18,085 bases of DNA from an uncultured Aquimonas sp. (lineage in GTDB: Bacteria; Pseudomonadota; Gammaproteobacteria; Xanthomonadales; Xanthomonadaceae): contig CAMLOR010000051.1 in the NCBI GenBank assembly GCA_946481615.1, positions 1 through 18,085 of the forward strand, written 5' to 3'. A program made the position numbers and the translations under genes. This document shows positions 7,627-15,697 of the stretch, piece after piece. Numbering within the stretch: position 1 is the stretch's first letter; each line of letters starts with the position of its first letter. The notes beneath the pieces are model-generated. The model saw only the letters and a program-made list of their open reading frames with translations, had not been told where the DNA came from and did no database searches.

Positions 7627-8997
7627 ATGCCCGCTACGACCGTCAACGCCCGCATCTCCCCGCGCGGCGGCCTCGATATCCTTTCCCGCAGCGAAGTGCA
7701 GCGCCTGCGCGACGCCTCCTCCGGCGGCCTGCACGAACTGCTGCGCCGCTGCGCGCTGGCCGTGCTCACCTCCGGCTCCACCAGCGACGACCCGCGCGCC
7801 GCGCAGGAGCGCTTCCCCGATTTCGACATCCAGGTGCAGCAGCAGGACCGCGGCATCAAGCTCGAACTCACGCACGCGCCGGCCCAGGCCTTCGTCGACG
7901 GCAAGATCATCGTCGGCGTGGCCGAACTGCTGTTCGCCGTGGTGCGCGACATCGCCTACGTGGCGAGCGAGATCCAGGGCAGCGGCAAGTTCGATCTCGG
8001 CGACTCGCACGGCATCACCAACGCGGTGTTCGAGATCCTGCGCAATGCGCGCGTGCTGCGCCCGCACCTGGATCCCAACATGATCGTGTGCTGGGGCGGC
8101 CACTCGATCGGCCGCGACGAATACCTCTACACCAAGAGCGTGGGCTACGAGCTCGGCCTGCGCGGCCTCGACATCTGCACCGGCTGCGGCCCGGGCGCGA
8201 TGAAGGGCCCGATGAAGGGCGCCACCATCGCGCACGCCAAGCAGCGCCGCCGCCCGAACCGCTACATCGGCATCACCGAGCCCGGCATCATCGCGGCCGA
8301 ATCGCCGAACCCGATCGTCAATTCGCTGGTGATCATGCCGGACATCGAGAAGCGCCTCGAGGCCTTCGTGCGCACCGGCCACGGCATCATCGTGTTCCCC
8401 GGCGGCGTGGGCACGGCCGAGGAGATCCTCTACCTGCTCGGCATCCTGCTGCACCCGGACAACGCCGGCATGCCGTTCCCGCTGGTGTTCACCGGCCCGC
8501 ACCAGGCCGCGGCGTATTTCGAGCAGATCGACCAGTTCCTGCGCATGGCGCTCGGCGAACAGGTGGCGCAGCGCTACCGCATCATCGTCGACAACCCGGC
8601 CGAAGTCGCGCGCTACATGGTGCGCGGCGTCGAGAAGGTGCGCACCCACCGCCTGGACAACAAGGACGCCTTCTTCTTCAACTGGTCGCTGCGCATCCAG
8701 CCGGAATTCCAGCACCCGTTCGCGCCCACGCACGAGAACATGGCGCGCCTGAAACTGCATCGCGACCAGCCCGCCCACCTGCTGGCCGCCGACCTGCGCC
8801 GCGCCTTCTCGGGCATCGTGGCCGGCAACGTGAAGGAAGACGGCATGCGCGCCATCGAACAGTTCGGCCCGTTCCGCATCGACGGCGAACCCGAAGTGAT
8901 GCGCGCCCTCGACGAACTGCTGCGCGCCTTCGTCACGCAGAAGCGCATGAAGATGTCGGGCGAGTACCGGCCCTGCTACGAGGTGGTGGGGGCCTGA
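7627..8997 (+). CDS. ppnN: Nucleotide 5'-monophosphate nucleosidase PpnN (LOG family)
   Basis: Cytoplasmic enzyme that hydrolyses the N-glycosidic bond of purine and pyrimidine nucleoside monophosphates, releasing base and ribose 5-phosphate; the E. coli protein (YgdH) is stimulated by (p)ppGpp. The product is 456 residues, close to the 454 of E. coli. The LOG-family core is visible: CTGCGPGAMKGPMKGA about residues 183-198 and the signature PGGVGTAEE near residue 258. The flanking N- and C-terminal domains are those of the long PpnN type, not the short cytokinin-type LOG proteins. I use the ATG at 7627 (MPATTVNARISPRGG). An in-frame TTG at 7585 immediately follows the upstream stop, but the added residues look unstructured. 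It lies 42 bases after the rhodanese fusion gene, so co-transcription is possible. Its stop codon sits in the loop of a GC hairpin. Confidence 0.94.
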   Translation: MPATTVNARISPRGGLDILSRSEVQRLRDASSGGLHELLRRCALAVLTSGSTSDDPRAAQERFPDFDIQVQQQDRGIKLELTHAPAQAFVDGKIIVGVAELLFAVVRDIAYVASEIQGSGKFDLGDSHGITNAVFEILRNARVLRPHLDPNMIVCWGGHSIGRDEYLYTKSVGYELGLRGLDICTGCGPGAMKGPMKGATIAHAKQRRRPNRYIGITEPGIIAAESPNPIVNSLVIMPDIEKRLEAFVRTGHGIIVFPGGVGTAEEILYLLGILLHPDNAGMPFPLVFTGPHQAAAYFEQIDQFLRMALGEQVAQRYRIIVDNPAEVARYMVRGVEKVRTHRLDNKDAFFFNWSLRIQPEFQHPFAPTHENMARLKLHRDQPAHLLAADLRRAFSGIVAGNVKEDGMRAIEQFGPFRIDGEPEVMRALDELLRAFVTQKRMKMSGEYRPCYEVVGA

Positions 8998-9004
8998 GGC
9001 CCCC
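8988..9004. terminator. GC hairpin between convergent ppnN and pilE
   Basis: GGGGGCC (8988-8994) and GGCCCCC (8998-9004) form a seven-base-pair stem whose three-base loop is exactly the ppnN stop codon TGA. The 3' side ends only 11 bases before the end of the convergent pilE gene. There is no T-tract beyond TT on the plus strand and none on the minus strand, so it may be a weak bidirectional terminator or a transcript-end stabiliser. Confidence 0.5.
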
Positions 9005-9015
9005 TTCGCGAGACC

Positions 9016-9468
9016 TCAGCGCCAGCAGTCGGCGAGCGTGCCGGACGACTGGCCGCGTGCGCCGGTGTTGTCGAGCGTCAGCGTGCCGCAGGCGTCCTCG
9101 GCCTGGTCGTCCTGCGGGATGGCGACGAGGTTGTAGGTCGTGGCCGTCGGCGGGTTGTCTTCGTCGAAGCCCACCGTATAGAACGCCGAGATGTCCTGCG
9201 TGCACGCGCCCGGCGCCGCGACGGCCACCGGCACCGGCACGGCCGCCGTGGGGCGCGTCTGGTGGTACTGCAGGTTGGTCGTGTAGAAGCGCTCCATGAA
9301 CTGCGCGCCTTCCGTCAGACAGGTCTGCGCCACGGCGCGGCGCGAGTTGCGCACCGAATCGCGATAGGCCGGGATCGCGAACGCCAGCAGGACGCCGATC
9401 AGCGCCACCACCACCATGAGCTCGATCAGCGTGAAACCGCGCGCGCGTGCCAGGGATGGGCGAGTCAT
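9016..9468 (-). CDS. pilE: Type IV minor pilin PilE
   Basis: Minor pilin, 150 residues, last gene of the pilus operon. A class III prepilin leader is visible: MTRPSLARARG then FTLIELMVVVALIG, with cleavage by PilD expected after Gly11, Phe at +1 and the assembly-critical Glu at +5. After the hydrophobic helix, FAIPAYRDSVRNSRRAVAQTCL is typical of the Xanthomonadaceae PilE type. Cysteines at CTQ, ACG and DCWR could form the C-terminal disulfide loop. The ATG lies two bases after the pilY1 stop; GAGGG inside the last pilY1 codons, nine bases upstream, can serve as ribosome binding site. Minor pilins prime pilus assembly and sit at or near the tip together with PilY1. The gene is convergent with ppnN, 18 bases apart. 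Confidence 0.93.
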   Translation of the reverse strand: MTRPSLARARGFTLIELMVVVALIGVLLAFAIPAYRDSVRNSRRAVAQTCLTEGAQFMERFYTTNLQYHQTRPTAAVPVPVAVAAPGACTQDISAFYTVGFDEDNPPTATTYNLVAIPQDDQAEDACGTLTLDNTGARGQSSGTLADCWR

Positions 9469-9470
9469 GA

Positions 9471-12400
9471 TCAGTTGCCCTCGATTTCGCGCCACGAGGA
9501 ACGGCTCTCGCCGAGGGTGCCGGTGCTCGGCGGCAGCCTGATCCAGCCCAGTTCGCCCTCCGAGCCGCCCACCACGAGCACGCCGTCGATGATGGTGGGC
9601 TGGGTCGGCATGTTGATGCCGAGGTCGACCGAGCCGATCGGCAGGCCGCCGACCGAGCCGGGGATCGTGCGACCGTCGTGGATCTGGCCCGCGATCGCCG
9701 AGGCCGTGAAACTCGTGCCGTTGAAGGCATCGATGCCGTTGATGTAGCCCGAGCCGCCCGGCGAGCAGGCATCTTCCTGGTCGAAGGGCGGAATGCGCGT
9801 GGCGAAGATCAGCGCATCGTTGAGCACGAACGGCCGCGTGATCACGCGCTCGCCCGGCGTCGGCGTGTCGAAATCGATGTACCAGCCCTTGGCCGCCGCA
9901 GGCAGGGTGTTGGCGGCCTCGAAGGCGCGCACCGGGAACGAGCCCACCACGGCCACGACTTCGATGTCGCGTTCCTGCAGTTCGTTGCGGGCCACGGTCT
10001 CGTTGTTGTCGATCACCGCGTACAGGCTCTGGATCGTCTCGTCCTGGCTGTCGTCGGTGGTGAAGTAGGAACCCGAGCCGAAGAACACGAACAGCTTGCC
10101 GGTTTCCTGGTTCTTGGCCAGCGCCAGGCCGCTGGAAAGCGGTTGACCGGCCGGCGTGCTGAACATCGGCTCGCCTCCCAGGGCCAGCGCGGGCGTCGAG
10201 CCGGTGAAATCGAACTTCCAGACGTTGCCGCGGTAGTCCGCCGCGAACACTCGGTCGACCAGGCGGTCGTTGTCGTCGTCCCAGCCGCGCGGCGCGAACA
10301 GGCCGTTGTCGCCGGCCTCGCCGGTCCGGATCTTGGTGTAGGCGCCACTCGACAGGTTGATCACGAACAACACCGCCTCGCCGGAGCCGCTGTTGAGGCC
10401 GTTGCCCACGATCGCGACCGGCGTGCCGTCCTGGGTCTTGGTGATCAGCGGTTCGCCCAGCACGTTGCCGAGGTCGGCATCGACGATCTCCCACATCACG
10501 TCGTTGCCGTCGAACGAGCGCACGTCGGTGACGTCGAGCGCGAACAGCGACTTGCCGCCGCGGCCGAGCGAACCGATGAGGATGTTCTGGTTGGGCGTCT
10601 GGGCGAAGTTCGTGACCACCATGGGGCCGTCGACGAAATAGCGGTGCTCGTAGATCGGCGAACTGAGTTCGCCGAGGTCGTCGAAATCGATCTGGCTGGG
10701 CACGTAGGCCATGATTTCCACGCCGGTGTGCTCGTCGAAGGCGTGCAGCATGCCGTCGTTGGAGCCCACGTAGATGGCCTCGGTGTGCGCATCGTAGAAC
10801 GGCGAGGAATTCGCGATGTCGCCGATGGTCGAGTCGCGGCGGCGCAGGCCTTCGCTCTCGCCGCTGCGGTCGCCCGCGAGGTAGGCGGCGTTGTCGGCGC
10901 CGCTCACCGGGCCTGCCGCACGCGCGCTGCGGTCGAGCGCCGTGACCTGGGCATCGGTCGGGAAGGCGGCTCCTTCGTCCTCGTCGGTGTCCCAGGTGAA
11001 GAGGTGGCGGCTGCCGTACGCGGGCGTCGTCGCGACCCAGGTCGCCTCGTCCGCCACGCTGCCGTTCTCGACCGCGAACGCCTTCAGCGTGCCGTTCCAG
11101 CGGCCGGTGTCGTAGCTCGCCTGGAATACGTAACGCTCGTTCTGCGTCGAAGTGCTGTTGGTGGAGACGTTGGAGCCGGCGCCGGTGCGCGAATCGAGCA
11201 GCGCGAAGGCGCCGGTCAGCGCGTTCGCGAATTCCGAGGTGTTGGAGGCCACGACGAAGTCGCCGCGTCCGTTGACCGAGGCATGCAACAGGTCGTCGAT
11301 GCGCGTTGCGTTGACGGAACTCGGGCTGTCGGGGCGCGTGTCGGGCCACTCCTTCGAACCGATTTCGATCAGTCCGACGTCGGTGGCGGGATCGAGGGTG
11401 CCTTCCAGGCCGATCGACACGCCGAAGGTCACCATGTGTTGCCAGAACGCCGGATCGTCGGTCGAGCTCGGCACGGTGTTGTCGTAGTCCGGGGCGAGGT
11501 CGGTCTTCCAGTAGTGCATCGCCACGTCGGCGAGCGTGTCGGCACGGCGCGCGGCCGACAGGGCAAGATTGTCCTGGTACGGGCGCTCCACCTCGTAGAT
11601 GAAATCCGGATCGTCCGGGCCGCTGTGCGTGTCCGGGCCGGCGGTGCCGTCGGCATCGCCGACATCCGTGTAACCGCTCGTCGAATTCCAGTAGCCGTCC
11701 GTGGTGAGGATCGCGAAGTTCTGGCGGCAGGCCAGGATGTCGTCGTTGCTCGAGGTGCGGTACGGGCTGCTCGCGCTTTCGGTGTCGGAGAAGTAATTGC
11801 CGGCACGTTGCAGGGCGCGGTGCAGATAGGTGCTGCCGTCGGCGTCCTCGGCGTGGAGGCGCTCGTACCACTCCTCCTTGTTCTCGTCGCGGAACAGGCC
11901 GTCGTCGTTGTCGACCGGGATGTCGAACGGCACGCCCGTGCCGCGGTTGATGCTGTCGTAGCCGATGCGAAGATTCAGATCGAGCGAGGAGAAGGCTTCG
12001 CTGGCGCCGGCCTTCGCCACCTTCATGCGCGAACGGTGGTAGGCGTACCAGTTGGCGTAGTTCTGCTTTTCCAGCGCGACGGTGGTGCGCGACGCGTTGG
12101 GCAGCTCTTCGGCGACGGTGGTGTAGAACGTCACCGTCGCCACCACGTTGCGATAGCGCGACGAAGCCGAGATGCCCGCGCGCCACGTGCCGGAGGCCGG
12201 GAACATGACCGAGATCGTCTCGTCGTTGTCGTCGCCGGTCGAGCGGTAATCGTAGTTCGATGTCGTCGGCGCCGCGCTGTTGCGCAAATAGAGGTCGGCA
12301 CCGTCGCCGTCCTCGTTGGTGGCATTGTTGTTGTCGCCATGCGTGCCGCCGGAGAGGCTGACCACCATTTGCGCGGTGTTCGCCGGCACGGCGATGTTGG

Positions 12401-13007
12401 TCAGCGCCTGCATGCCGCTGTTGCTGTCGCGATTGTCGATCGGATAGCCCGCCGGAGGGTTGGCGTACTGCGTCTTGTAGACCTTTCCGCGCTGGGCCGA
12501 CGGCGCGTCGTTGCCGATGATCATCCAGCGCCAGTAGTCCGTCGCATTGGTGCTCGTGGTGGGCGGCGTCTTGGGCACGAAGAACGTCTGCGTCGTCGTG
12601 CGCAGGTCGTAGGCGCTGCCCAGGGTGGAGGTGTCGCGCGACGCCGAGTTGTAGTTGGCGGCCGCCAGGCGCGAGCCGCTCGCCGTCATCCACGGCAGGT
12701 AGGTCGTGGCCGGGTTGTAGTGGATCGAGTTGTGCACGTGGCTGGCGTCGGTGACGCGCAGCGGATCGAGGGCGCGTGTGGCGCCGTTGCCCGAGGTGTC
12801 GGTCGGATCCTCGAGCTCCGCGGGCATCGCGATCAGATTCATCGAGCCCGAATCGTCGAGGATGAAACGCACGTTCGGCGGCGGGTACAGCACGCCGGAT
12901 TCGAGCGGCACGGAAGGAAAGTTCACCGCCTGGGCGGTGCCGCCCGCGCAGGTGGCCAGGCACGCCAGCATCAGCGTGGAGAGGCGGGTCGATCGCGTGG
13001 TTTTCAT
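9471..13007 (-). CDS. pilY1: PilY1 pilus tip protein with a predicted inserted PPC domain
   Basis: Secreted type IV pilus tip/adhesin and mechanosensing protein, 1178 residues. A signal peptide ends about residue 27 (GTAQA). The N-terminal von Willebrand A-like region has the metal-site motif DDSGSM (51-56) and the later TDGYWN (436-441). Within it, at about 203-297, is a stretch that looks like a bacterial pre-peptidase C-terminal domain (ADLYLRNSAAPTTS, then YDYRS, and FPASGTWRAGIS). The typical PilY1 sequence resumes at KQNYANWYAYHRSRM. The C-terminal beta-propeller (about 725-1165) contains AIYVGSNDGMLHAF and an EF-hand-like calcium loop with Asp910, 912, 914 and 918, followed by VFAADYRGNVWKFD. 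In Pseudomonas calcium binding by this loop controls pilus extension and retraction. The start follows GAGGGG; the gene begins 14 bases after pilX. Confidence 0.95.
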   Translation of the reverse strand: MKTTRSTRLSTLMLACLATCAGGTAQAVNFPSVPLESGVLYPPPNVRFILDDSGSMNLIAMPAELEDPTDTSGNGATRALDPLRVTDASHVHNSIHYNPATTYLPWMTASGSRLAAANYNSASRDTSTLGSAYDLRTTTQTFFVPKTPPTTSTNATDYWRWMIIGNDAPSAQRGKVYKTQYANPPAGYPIDNRDSNSGMQALTNIAVPANTAQMVVSLSGGTHGDNNNATNEDGDGADLYLRNSAAPTTSNYDYRSTGDDNDETISVMFPASGTWRAGISASSRYRNVVATVTFYTTVAEELPNASRTTVALEKQNYANWYAYHRSRMKVAKAGASEAFSSLDLNLRIGYDSINRGTGVPFDIPVDNDDGLFRDENKEEWYERLHAEDADGSTYLHRALQRAGNYFSDTESASSPYRTSSNDDILACRQNFAILTTDGYWNSTSGYTDVGDADGTAGPDTHSGPDDPDFIYEVERPYQDNLALSAARRADTLADVAMHYWKTDLAPDYDNTVPSSTDDPAFWQHMVTFGVSIGLEGTLDPATDVGLIEIGSKEWPDTRPDSPSSVNATRIDDLLHASVNGRGDFVVASNTSEFANALTGAFALLDSRTGAGSNVSTNSTSTQNERYVFQASYDTGRWNGTLKAFAVENGSVADEATWVATTPAYGSRHLFTWDTDEDEGAAFPTDAQVTALDRSARAAGPVSGADNAAYLAGDRSGESEGLRRRDSTIGDIANSSPFYDAHTEAIYVGSNDGMLHAFDEHTGVEIMAYVPSQIDFDDLGELSSPIYEHRYFVDGPMVVTNFAQTPNQNILIGSLGRGGKSLFALDVTDVRSFDGNDVMWEIVDADLGNVLGEPLITKTQDGTPVAIVGNGLNSGSGEAVLFVINLSSGAYTKIRTGEAGDNGLFAPRGWDDDNDRLVDRVFAADYRGNVWKFDFTGSTPALALGGEPMFSTPAGQPLSSGLALAKNQETGKLFVFFGSGSYFTTDDSQDETIQSLYAVIDNNETVARNELQERDIEVVAVVGSFPVRAFEAANTLPAAAKGWYIDFDTPTPGERVITRPFVLNDALIFATRIPPFDQEDACSPGGSGYINGIDAFNGTSFTASAIAGQIHDGRTIPGSVGGLPIGSVDLGINMPTQPTIIDGVLVVGGSEGELGWIRLPPSTGTLGESRSSWREIEGN

Positions 13008-13021
13008 GATGTCCCCTCAGC

Positions 13022-13573
13022 TCATTCCGCGGCCAGGATCGACTGCAGCACCACGACGGCGCGGCCGTCGCCGTCGGTTTCCGACTGGCTGCGCGCGGTG
13101 ATGCGGAAGCGGCGTTGCGTGCCCGTGACGTCGCACTCCACCCCGCTGACGTCGCCGCTGGTGCTGCAATCCCCGCTGCTGCCGGTGCCCGGCACGTCGG
13201 TGGCGATCAGCTCCACGATGTAGCGCGGCGGATCGACCAGGCCTTCGAATTCGGTCTGCGCCTCCGGGGCGTTGGCCCACACGGTGGCGCTCTCCCACAC
13301 GGGCGCGGCGGAAGGGTCGGGAATGCCGCACACGCCGCTGGTGCAACCGGACGCCGGGAACGCGACCGCGGTGGCGCGCCGCTCGCCTTCGCGCAGCGCC
13401 GCCTCCGCCGCCTGGAACGCCAGGCTGCGGTCGAGCATGCCGGCGCTCATGCGTTCCTCGAGCACCGTCGCGCGGACGCTGACGATGCCGAGCAGGGTCA
13501 TCACCAGCAACAGGACCAGCACCGTGACGAGGGCCGCGCCTTGCTGGCGGCGGGGTGGGCGTATTGGCTTCAT
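13022..13573 (-). CDS. pilX: Type IV pilus minor pilin PilX
   Basis: Minor pilin of 183 residues. The prepilin leader is MKPIRPPRRQQG (12 residues) followed by AALVTVLVLLLVMTLLGIVSV. The +5 position after the expected cleavage is Thr, not Glu; this is seen in PilX/GspK-type pilins that cap the tip complex. The sequence TVLEERMSAGMLDRSLAFQAAEAALREGE is the PilX N-terminal family hallmark. Two cysteine pairs (GCTSGVCG and DCSTSGDVSGVECD) may form disulfides in the C-terminal part. The ATG overlaps the pilW stop by four bases (ATGA), with GAGGA seven bases upstream as ribosome binding site, so the gene is translationally coupled in the operon. Confidence 0.92.
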   Translation of the reverse strand: MKPIRPPRRQQGAALVTVLVLLLVMTLLGIVSVRATVLEERMSAGMLDRSLAFQAAEAALREGERRATAVAFPASGCTSGVCGIPDPSAAPVWESATVWANAPEAQTEFEGLVDPPRYIVELIATDVPGTGSSGDCSTSGDVSGVECDVTGTQRRFRITARSQSETDGDGRAVVVLQSILAAE

Positions 13574-14649
13574 GTCCGGTTCCTCAGAGCGATGGTGTGT
13601 TGCATCCACCGGGTCAGGGGTGCGCCGTCGGTGCCGACCGCTACCGTGCCGGTCAGTGTCAGCCGCACGCGGACGGCACTGACGTTGCTCCAGTTGGTGA
13701 CGACACTGGCGTCCACGTACGTGGCGGTGTTGCCGCTGCCGACGAGATAGCGCAACTGCAGATCCTGCACGTTCTCCGCGATCTCGATCGGATCGGCGGT
13801 GAGCGAGCCATCGACGTTGCGCAGCGCGGCGCGATACAGCGAACGCCCGCCGCGACCGTTGTTGCCGACATACCAGCGCGCCGCTTCCAGGCGGGCGATG
13901 GTGCCCGGCCACGGGCGCGGATCGACGCAGGTGCCGTTGTTGCGGCGCGCGCCGTTGAAGCAGCCGAAACTGTAGGTGCGCGCGCCGCCGCCGCCCGGGA
14001 CGTTGGGGCAGTTGCCATCCAGCGACAGGCAGGTGGTTGCGTTGCCGGGCGTCTGCGCGCCGGTGTTGTGGACGATGTTGTTGTTGGTGCCGGACTGCGC
14101 GTTGGTGACCTGGAAGATGGCCGCATGGTCGAAATCGCAGACCATCGCGATGTCGCCGTCCTGCAGGCCATGGTCGACCTTGTTAACCGAGAAGCGCGCC
14201 GACGCCGATTGATGATCGGCCACGGTCACGCCGTTGGAATGCGCCGAGTGCAGCTCGATCGCGTCGGTGCCGCTGAGGCGTTGGCCGGCTCCGGTGCCGA
14301 ACGGCAGGCCGGCCGCGGCCGTGGTGGCCTCGTAGCCCGAGAGCGGCGTGGTCCACATGCTCCACCACGCGGTGGCCGGGCTGTTCAGCACGTTGACGAT
14401 CGGAGCGTCGAGGTCGCAGGGCATGCCGCCGGCCTCGCGCACGTCGCGCGCCATCACCTCGAAGGCGATGCGCGCGGTTTCCTGGATGCGCCCCAGGCTC
14501 TCGGTGGCGGCGTAGGTCTGCCGGTTGGAAATGAAGACGGTGAGCGCGGCGCCCACCACCATCAGGCCCAGGATCAGCGAAACCATCAATTCGACGAGGC
14601 TCACGCCCGCCATGCGGCGGGGCGGCGCGAAGCCGGAACGGCGGCTCAT
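13570..14649 (-). CDS. pilW: Type IV pilus minor pilin PilW
   Basis: Large minor pilin of 359 residues. The leader of 15 residues ends in RRMAG, followed by VSLVELMVSLILGLMVVGAAL: Val rather than the usual Phe at +1, and the conserved Glu at +5. NRQTYAATESLGRIQETARIAFEVMARDVREAGG is the standard PilW continuation. The C-terminal part contains a WYVG segment, LYRAAL and the ENVQDLQLRYLVG block found in PilW proteins. A glycine- and asparagine-rich middle region (about residues 180-250, four or more Cys) may be a surface loop. Start and stop overlap pilV and pilX respectively by four bases each; GAGGA lies seven bases before the ATG. Confidence 0.93.
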   Translation of the reverse strand: MSRRSGFAPPRRMAGVSLVELMVSLILGLMVVGAALTVFISNRQTYAATESLGRIQETARIAFEVMARDVREAGGMPCDLDAPIVNVLNSPATAWWSMWTTPLSGYEATTAAAGLPFGTGAGQRLSGTDAIELHSAHSNGVTVADHQSASARFSVNKVDHGLQDGDIAMVCDFDHAAIFQVTNAQSGTNNNIVHNTGAQTPGNATTCLSLDGNCPNVPGGGGARTYSFGCFNGARRNNGTCVDPRPWPGTIARLEAARWYVGNNGRGGRSLYRAALRNVDGSLTADPIEIAENVQDLQLRYLVGSGNTATYVDASVVTNWSNVSAVRVRLTLTGTVAVGTDGAPLTRWMQHTIALRNRT

Positions 14650-15089
14650 AGCGCGGTCCTCGTTTGCACGGTGTAGGTCTGCAGCGCGAGGTCGTCGCCG
14701 CTGCCGCGCGAATCGTCCCAGCGCACCTCGATCAGGCAGGCTTCGCCGTCGCAGTCGACACGGCCGCAGGCCGTGCTGTTGATGTTTTCCTTGAGCGACA
14801 GGACCCAGTCGCGCAGATCGTCGCGTGCGCCGCTGGCCCCCGCCACCGGCGGTTCGCACATGAAGCCGGTGACGTTGTAATCGCCCACCAGCGCGCCGCC
14901 GCGGGCGCGCATGGAGTCGAGGATCGAATAACTTTCCATCACGGCCTGCGTGCGTTCGAACGCACTCTGGCTGTTGCGCAGGGACACGGCCTGCATGGCG
15001 GCGATGCCGAGCATGCCCAGTGCCAGTACCAGTACGGCGACCAGCACTTCGATCATGCTGAAGCCGCGGTGTTTCGATGGAGCGTGCAT
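14646..15089 (-). CDS. pilV: Type IV pilus modification/minor pilin PilV
   Basis: Minor pilin of 147 residues. The leader MHAPSKHRG is followed by FSMIEVLVAVLVLALGMLGIAAMQ, with Glu at +5 and the LALGMLGIAAMQ segment typical of PilV. The C-terminal region contains several cysteines (FMCEPP, TACGRVDCDGEACL) and the EVRWDD block seen near the end of PilV proteins. I chose the ATG at 15089 because GAGG lies six bases upstream and it gives a nine-residue leader. An in-frame ATG at 15101 overlaps the fimT stop (ATGA) and would give a 13-residue leader; both are acceptable prepilins. The stop overlaps the pilW start by four bases. Confidence 0.9.
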   Translation of the reverse strand: MHAPSKHRGFSMIEVLVAVLVLALGMLGIAAMQAVSLRNSQSAFERTQAVMESYSILDSMRARGGALVGDYNVTGFMCEPPVAGASGARDDLRDWVLSLKENINSTACGRVDCDGEACLIEVRWDDSRGSGDDLALQTYTVQTRTAL

Positions 15090-15097
15090 ATCGCGCC

Positions 15098-15697
15098 TCA
15101 TGGGTTGCCCGGTGCGCCGCATTCGCCGTTGCTGTCGACGCGCGACACCGCCACGCGGCCGCCGACGGCAAGGCTGACGTCGCGCGAATTTTCCGGGGGA
15201 TTCATCGTCGGGATGCAGGCGCGCAGATTGCCCGCCATCAGATCGTCGCGATCCTTGTTGTAGGCGAAACCGTCGTGGCGGAACACGATGCGGCTGTCAT
15301 CGCTGACGTTGCCGCTGGCCCACAGCTCCGTGGGCCCGGTGAGCAGGTGCGAGCGCAGGATGCGTTCGCCGGTGTTCAGATCACCGTTGCCGTTGCTGTC
15401 TTCGAAGGAAATGAATCCGCGCCAGCGCGCGCCCGTGGTGCAGGTGCTGCCGTCGTCGCTCGGGCACACCACGGTGCGCACGCCGCGGCGCACGGCTTCG
15501 ATGCGCGCGGCCTGCAGCGTGGCGGTGAGTTCGTTGCTGGCGCTCGCCAGGCGATTGTTGTTGATGACCGCCGTGAACCCGGGCACGGCGGCCGCGGCGA
15601 GGATGGCGAGGATGGCGAGCACCGTCATCAGCTCGACGATCGAAAAGCCCAGAGGCCGACGCGCGCCCCGGCGCATGCCTGTGACAGTTGTTTTCAT
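15098..15697 (-). CDS. GspH/FimT-family minor pilin (FimU/FimT-like), first gene of the pilus operon
   Basis: Minor pilin of 199 residues. The leader of 17 residues ends in RRPLG, followed by FSIVELMTVLAILAILAAAAVPGF, with Glu at +5. The C-terminal GspH-type beta domain shows NELTATLQAARIEAVRRGVRTVVCPSDD and FISFEDSNGNGDLNTGERIL. By position, as first gene before pilV-W-X-Y1-E, it corresponds to Pseudomonas FimU. DNA-binding FimT proteins carry a GRxR motif near the C-terminus; here the equivalent place reads GGRVAVSR, so that motif is incomplete and a FimU role is more likely than DNA uptake, though not settled. The ATG at 15697 has AGGGG nine bases upstream; an internal ATG at 15676 would leave a 10-residue leader. 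A Clp-type palindrome lies 63-78 bases before the start. Confidence 0.9.
   Translation of the reverse strand: MKTTVTGMRRGARRPLGFSIVELMTVLAILAILAAAAVPGFTAVINNNRLASASNELTATLQAARIEAVRRGVRTVVCPSDDGSTCTTGARWRGFISFEDSNGNGDLNTGERILRSHLLTGPTELWASGNVSDDSRIVFRHDGFAYNKDRDDLMAGNLRACIPTMNPPENSRDVSLAVGGRVAVSRVDSNGECGAPGNP

Noticed and set aside
6519..9299. A 926-codon plus-strand frame spanning the rhodanese fusion and ppnN genes
   Set aside because: Arg/Ala/Pro-rich out-of-frame translation of two well-supported genes.
9678..13223. An 1181-codon open frame antisense to pilY1
   Set aside because: The translation has no recognisable domain and repeats Arg/Val/Gly-rich segments typical of antisense frames; pilY1 is unambiguous on the other strand.
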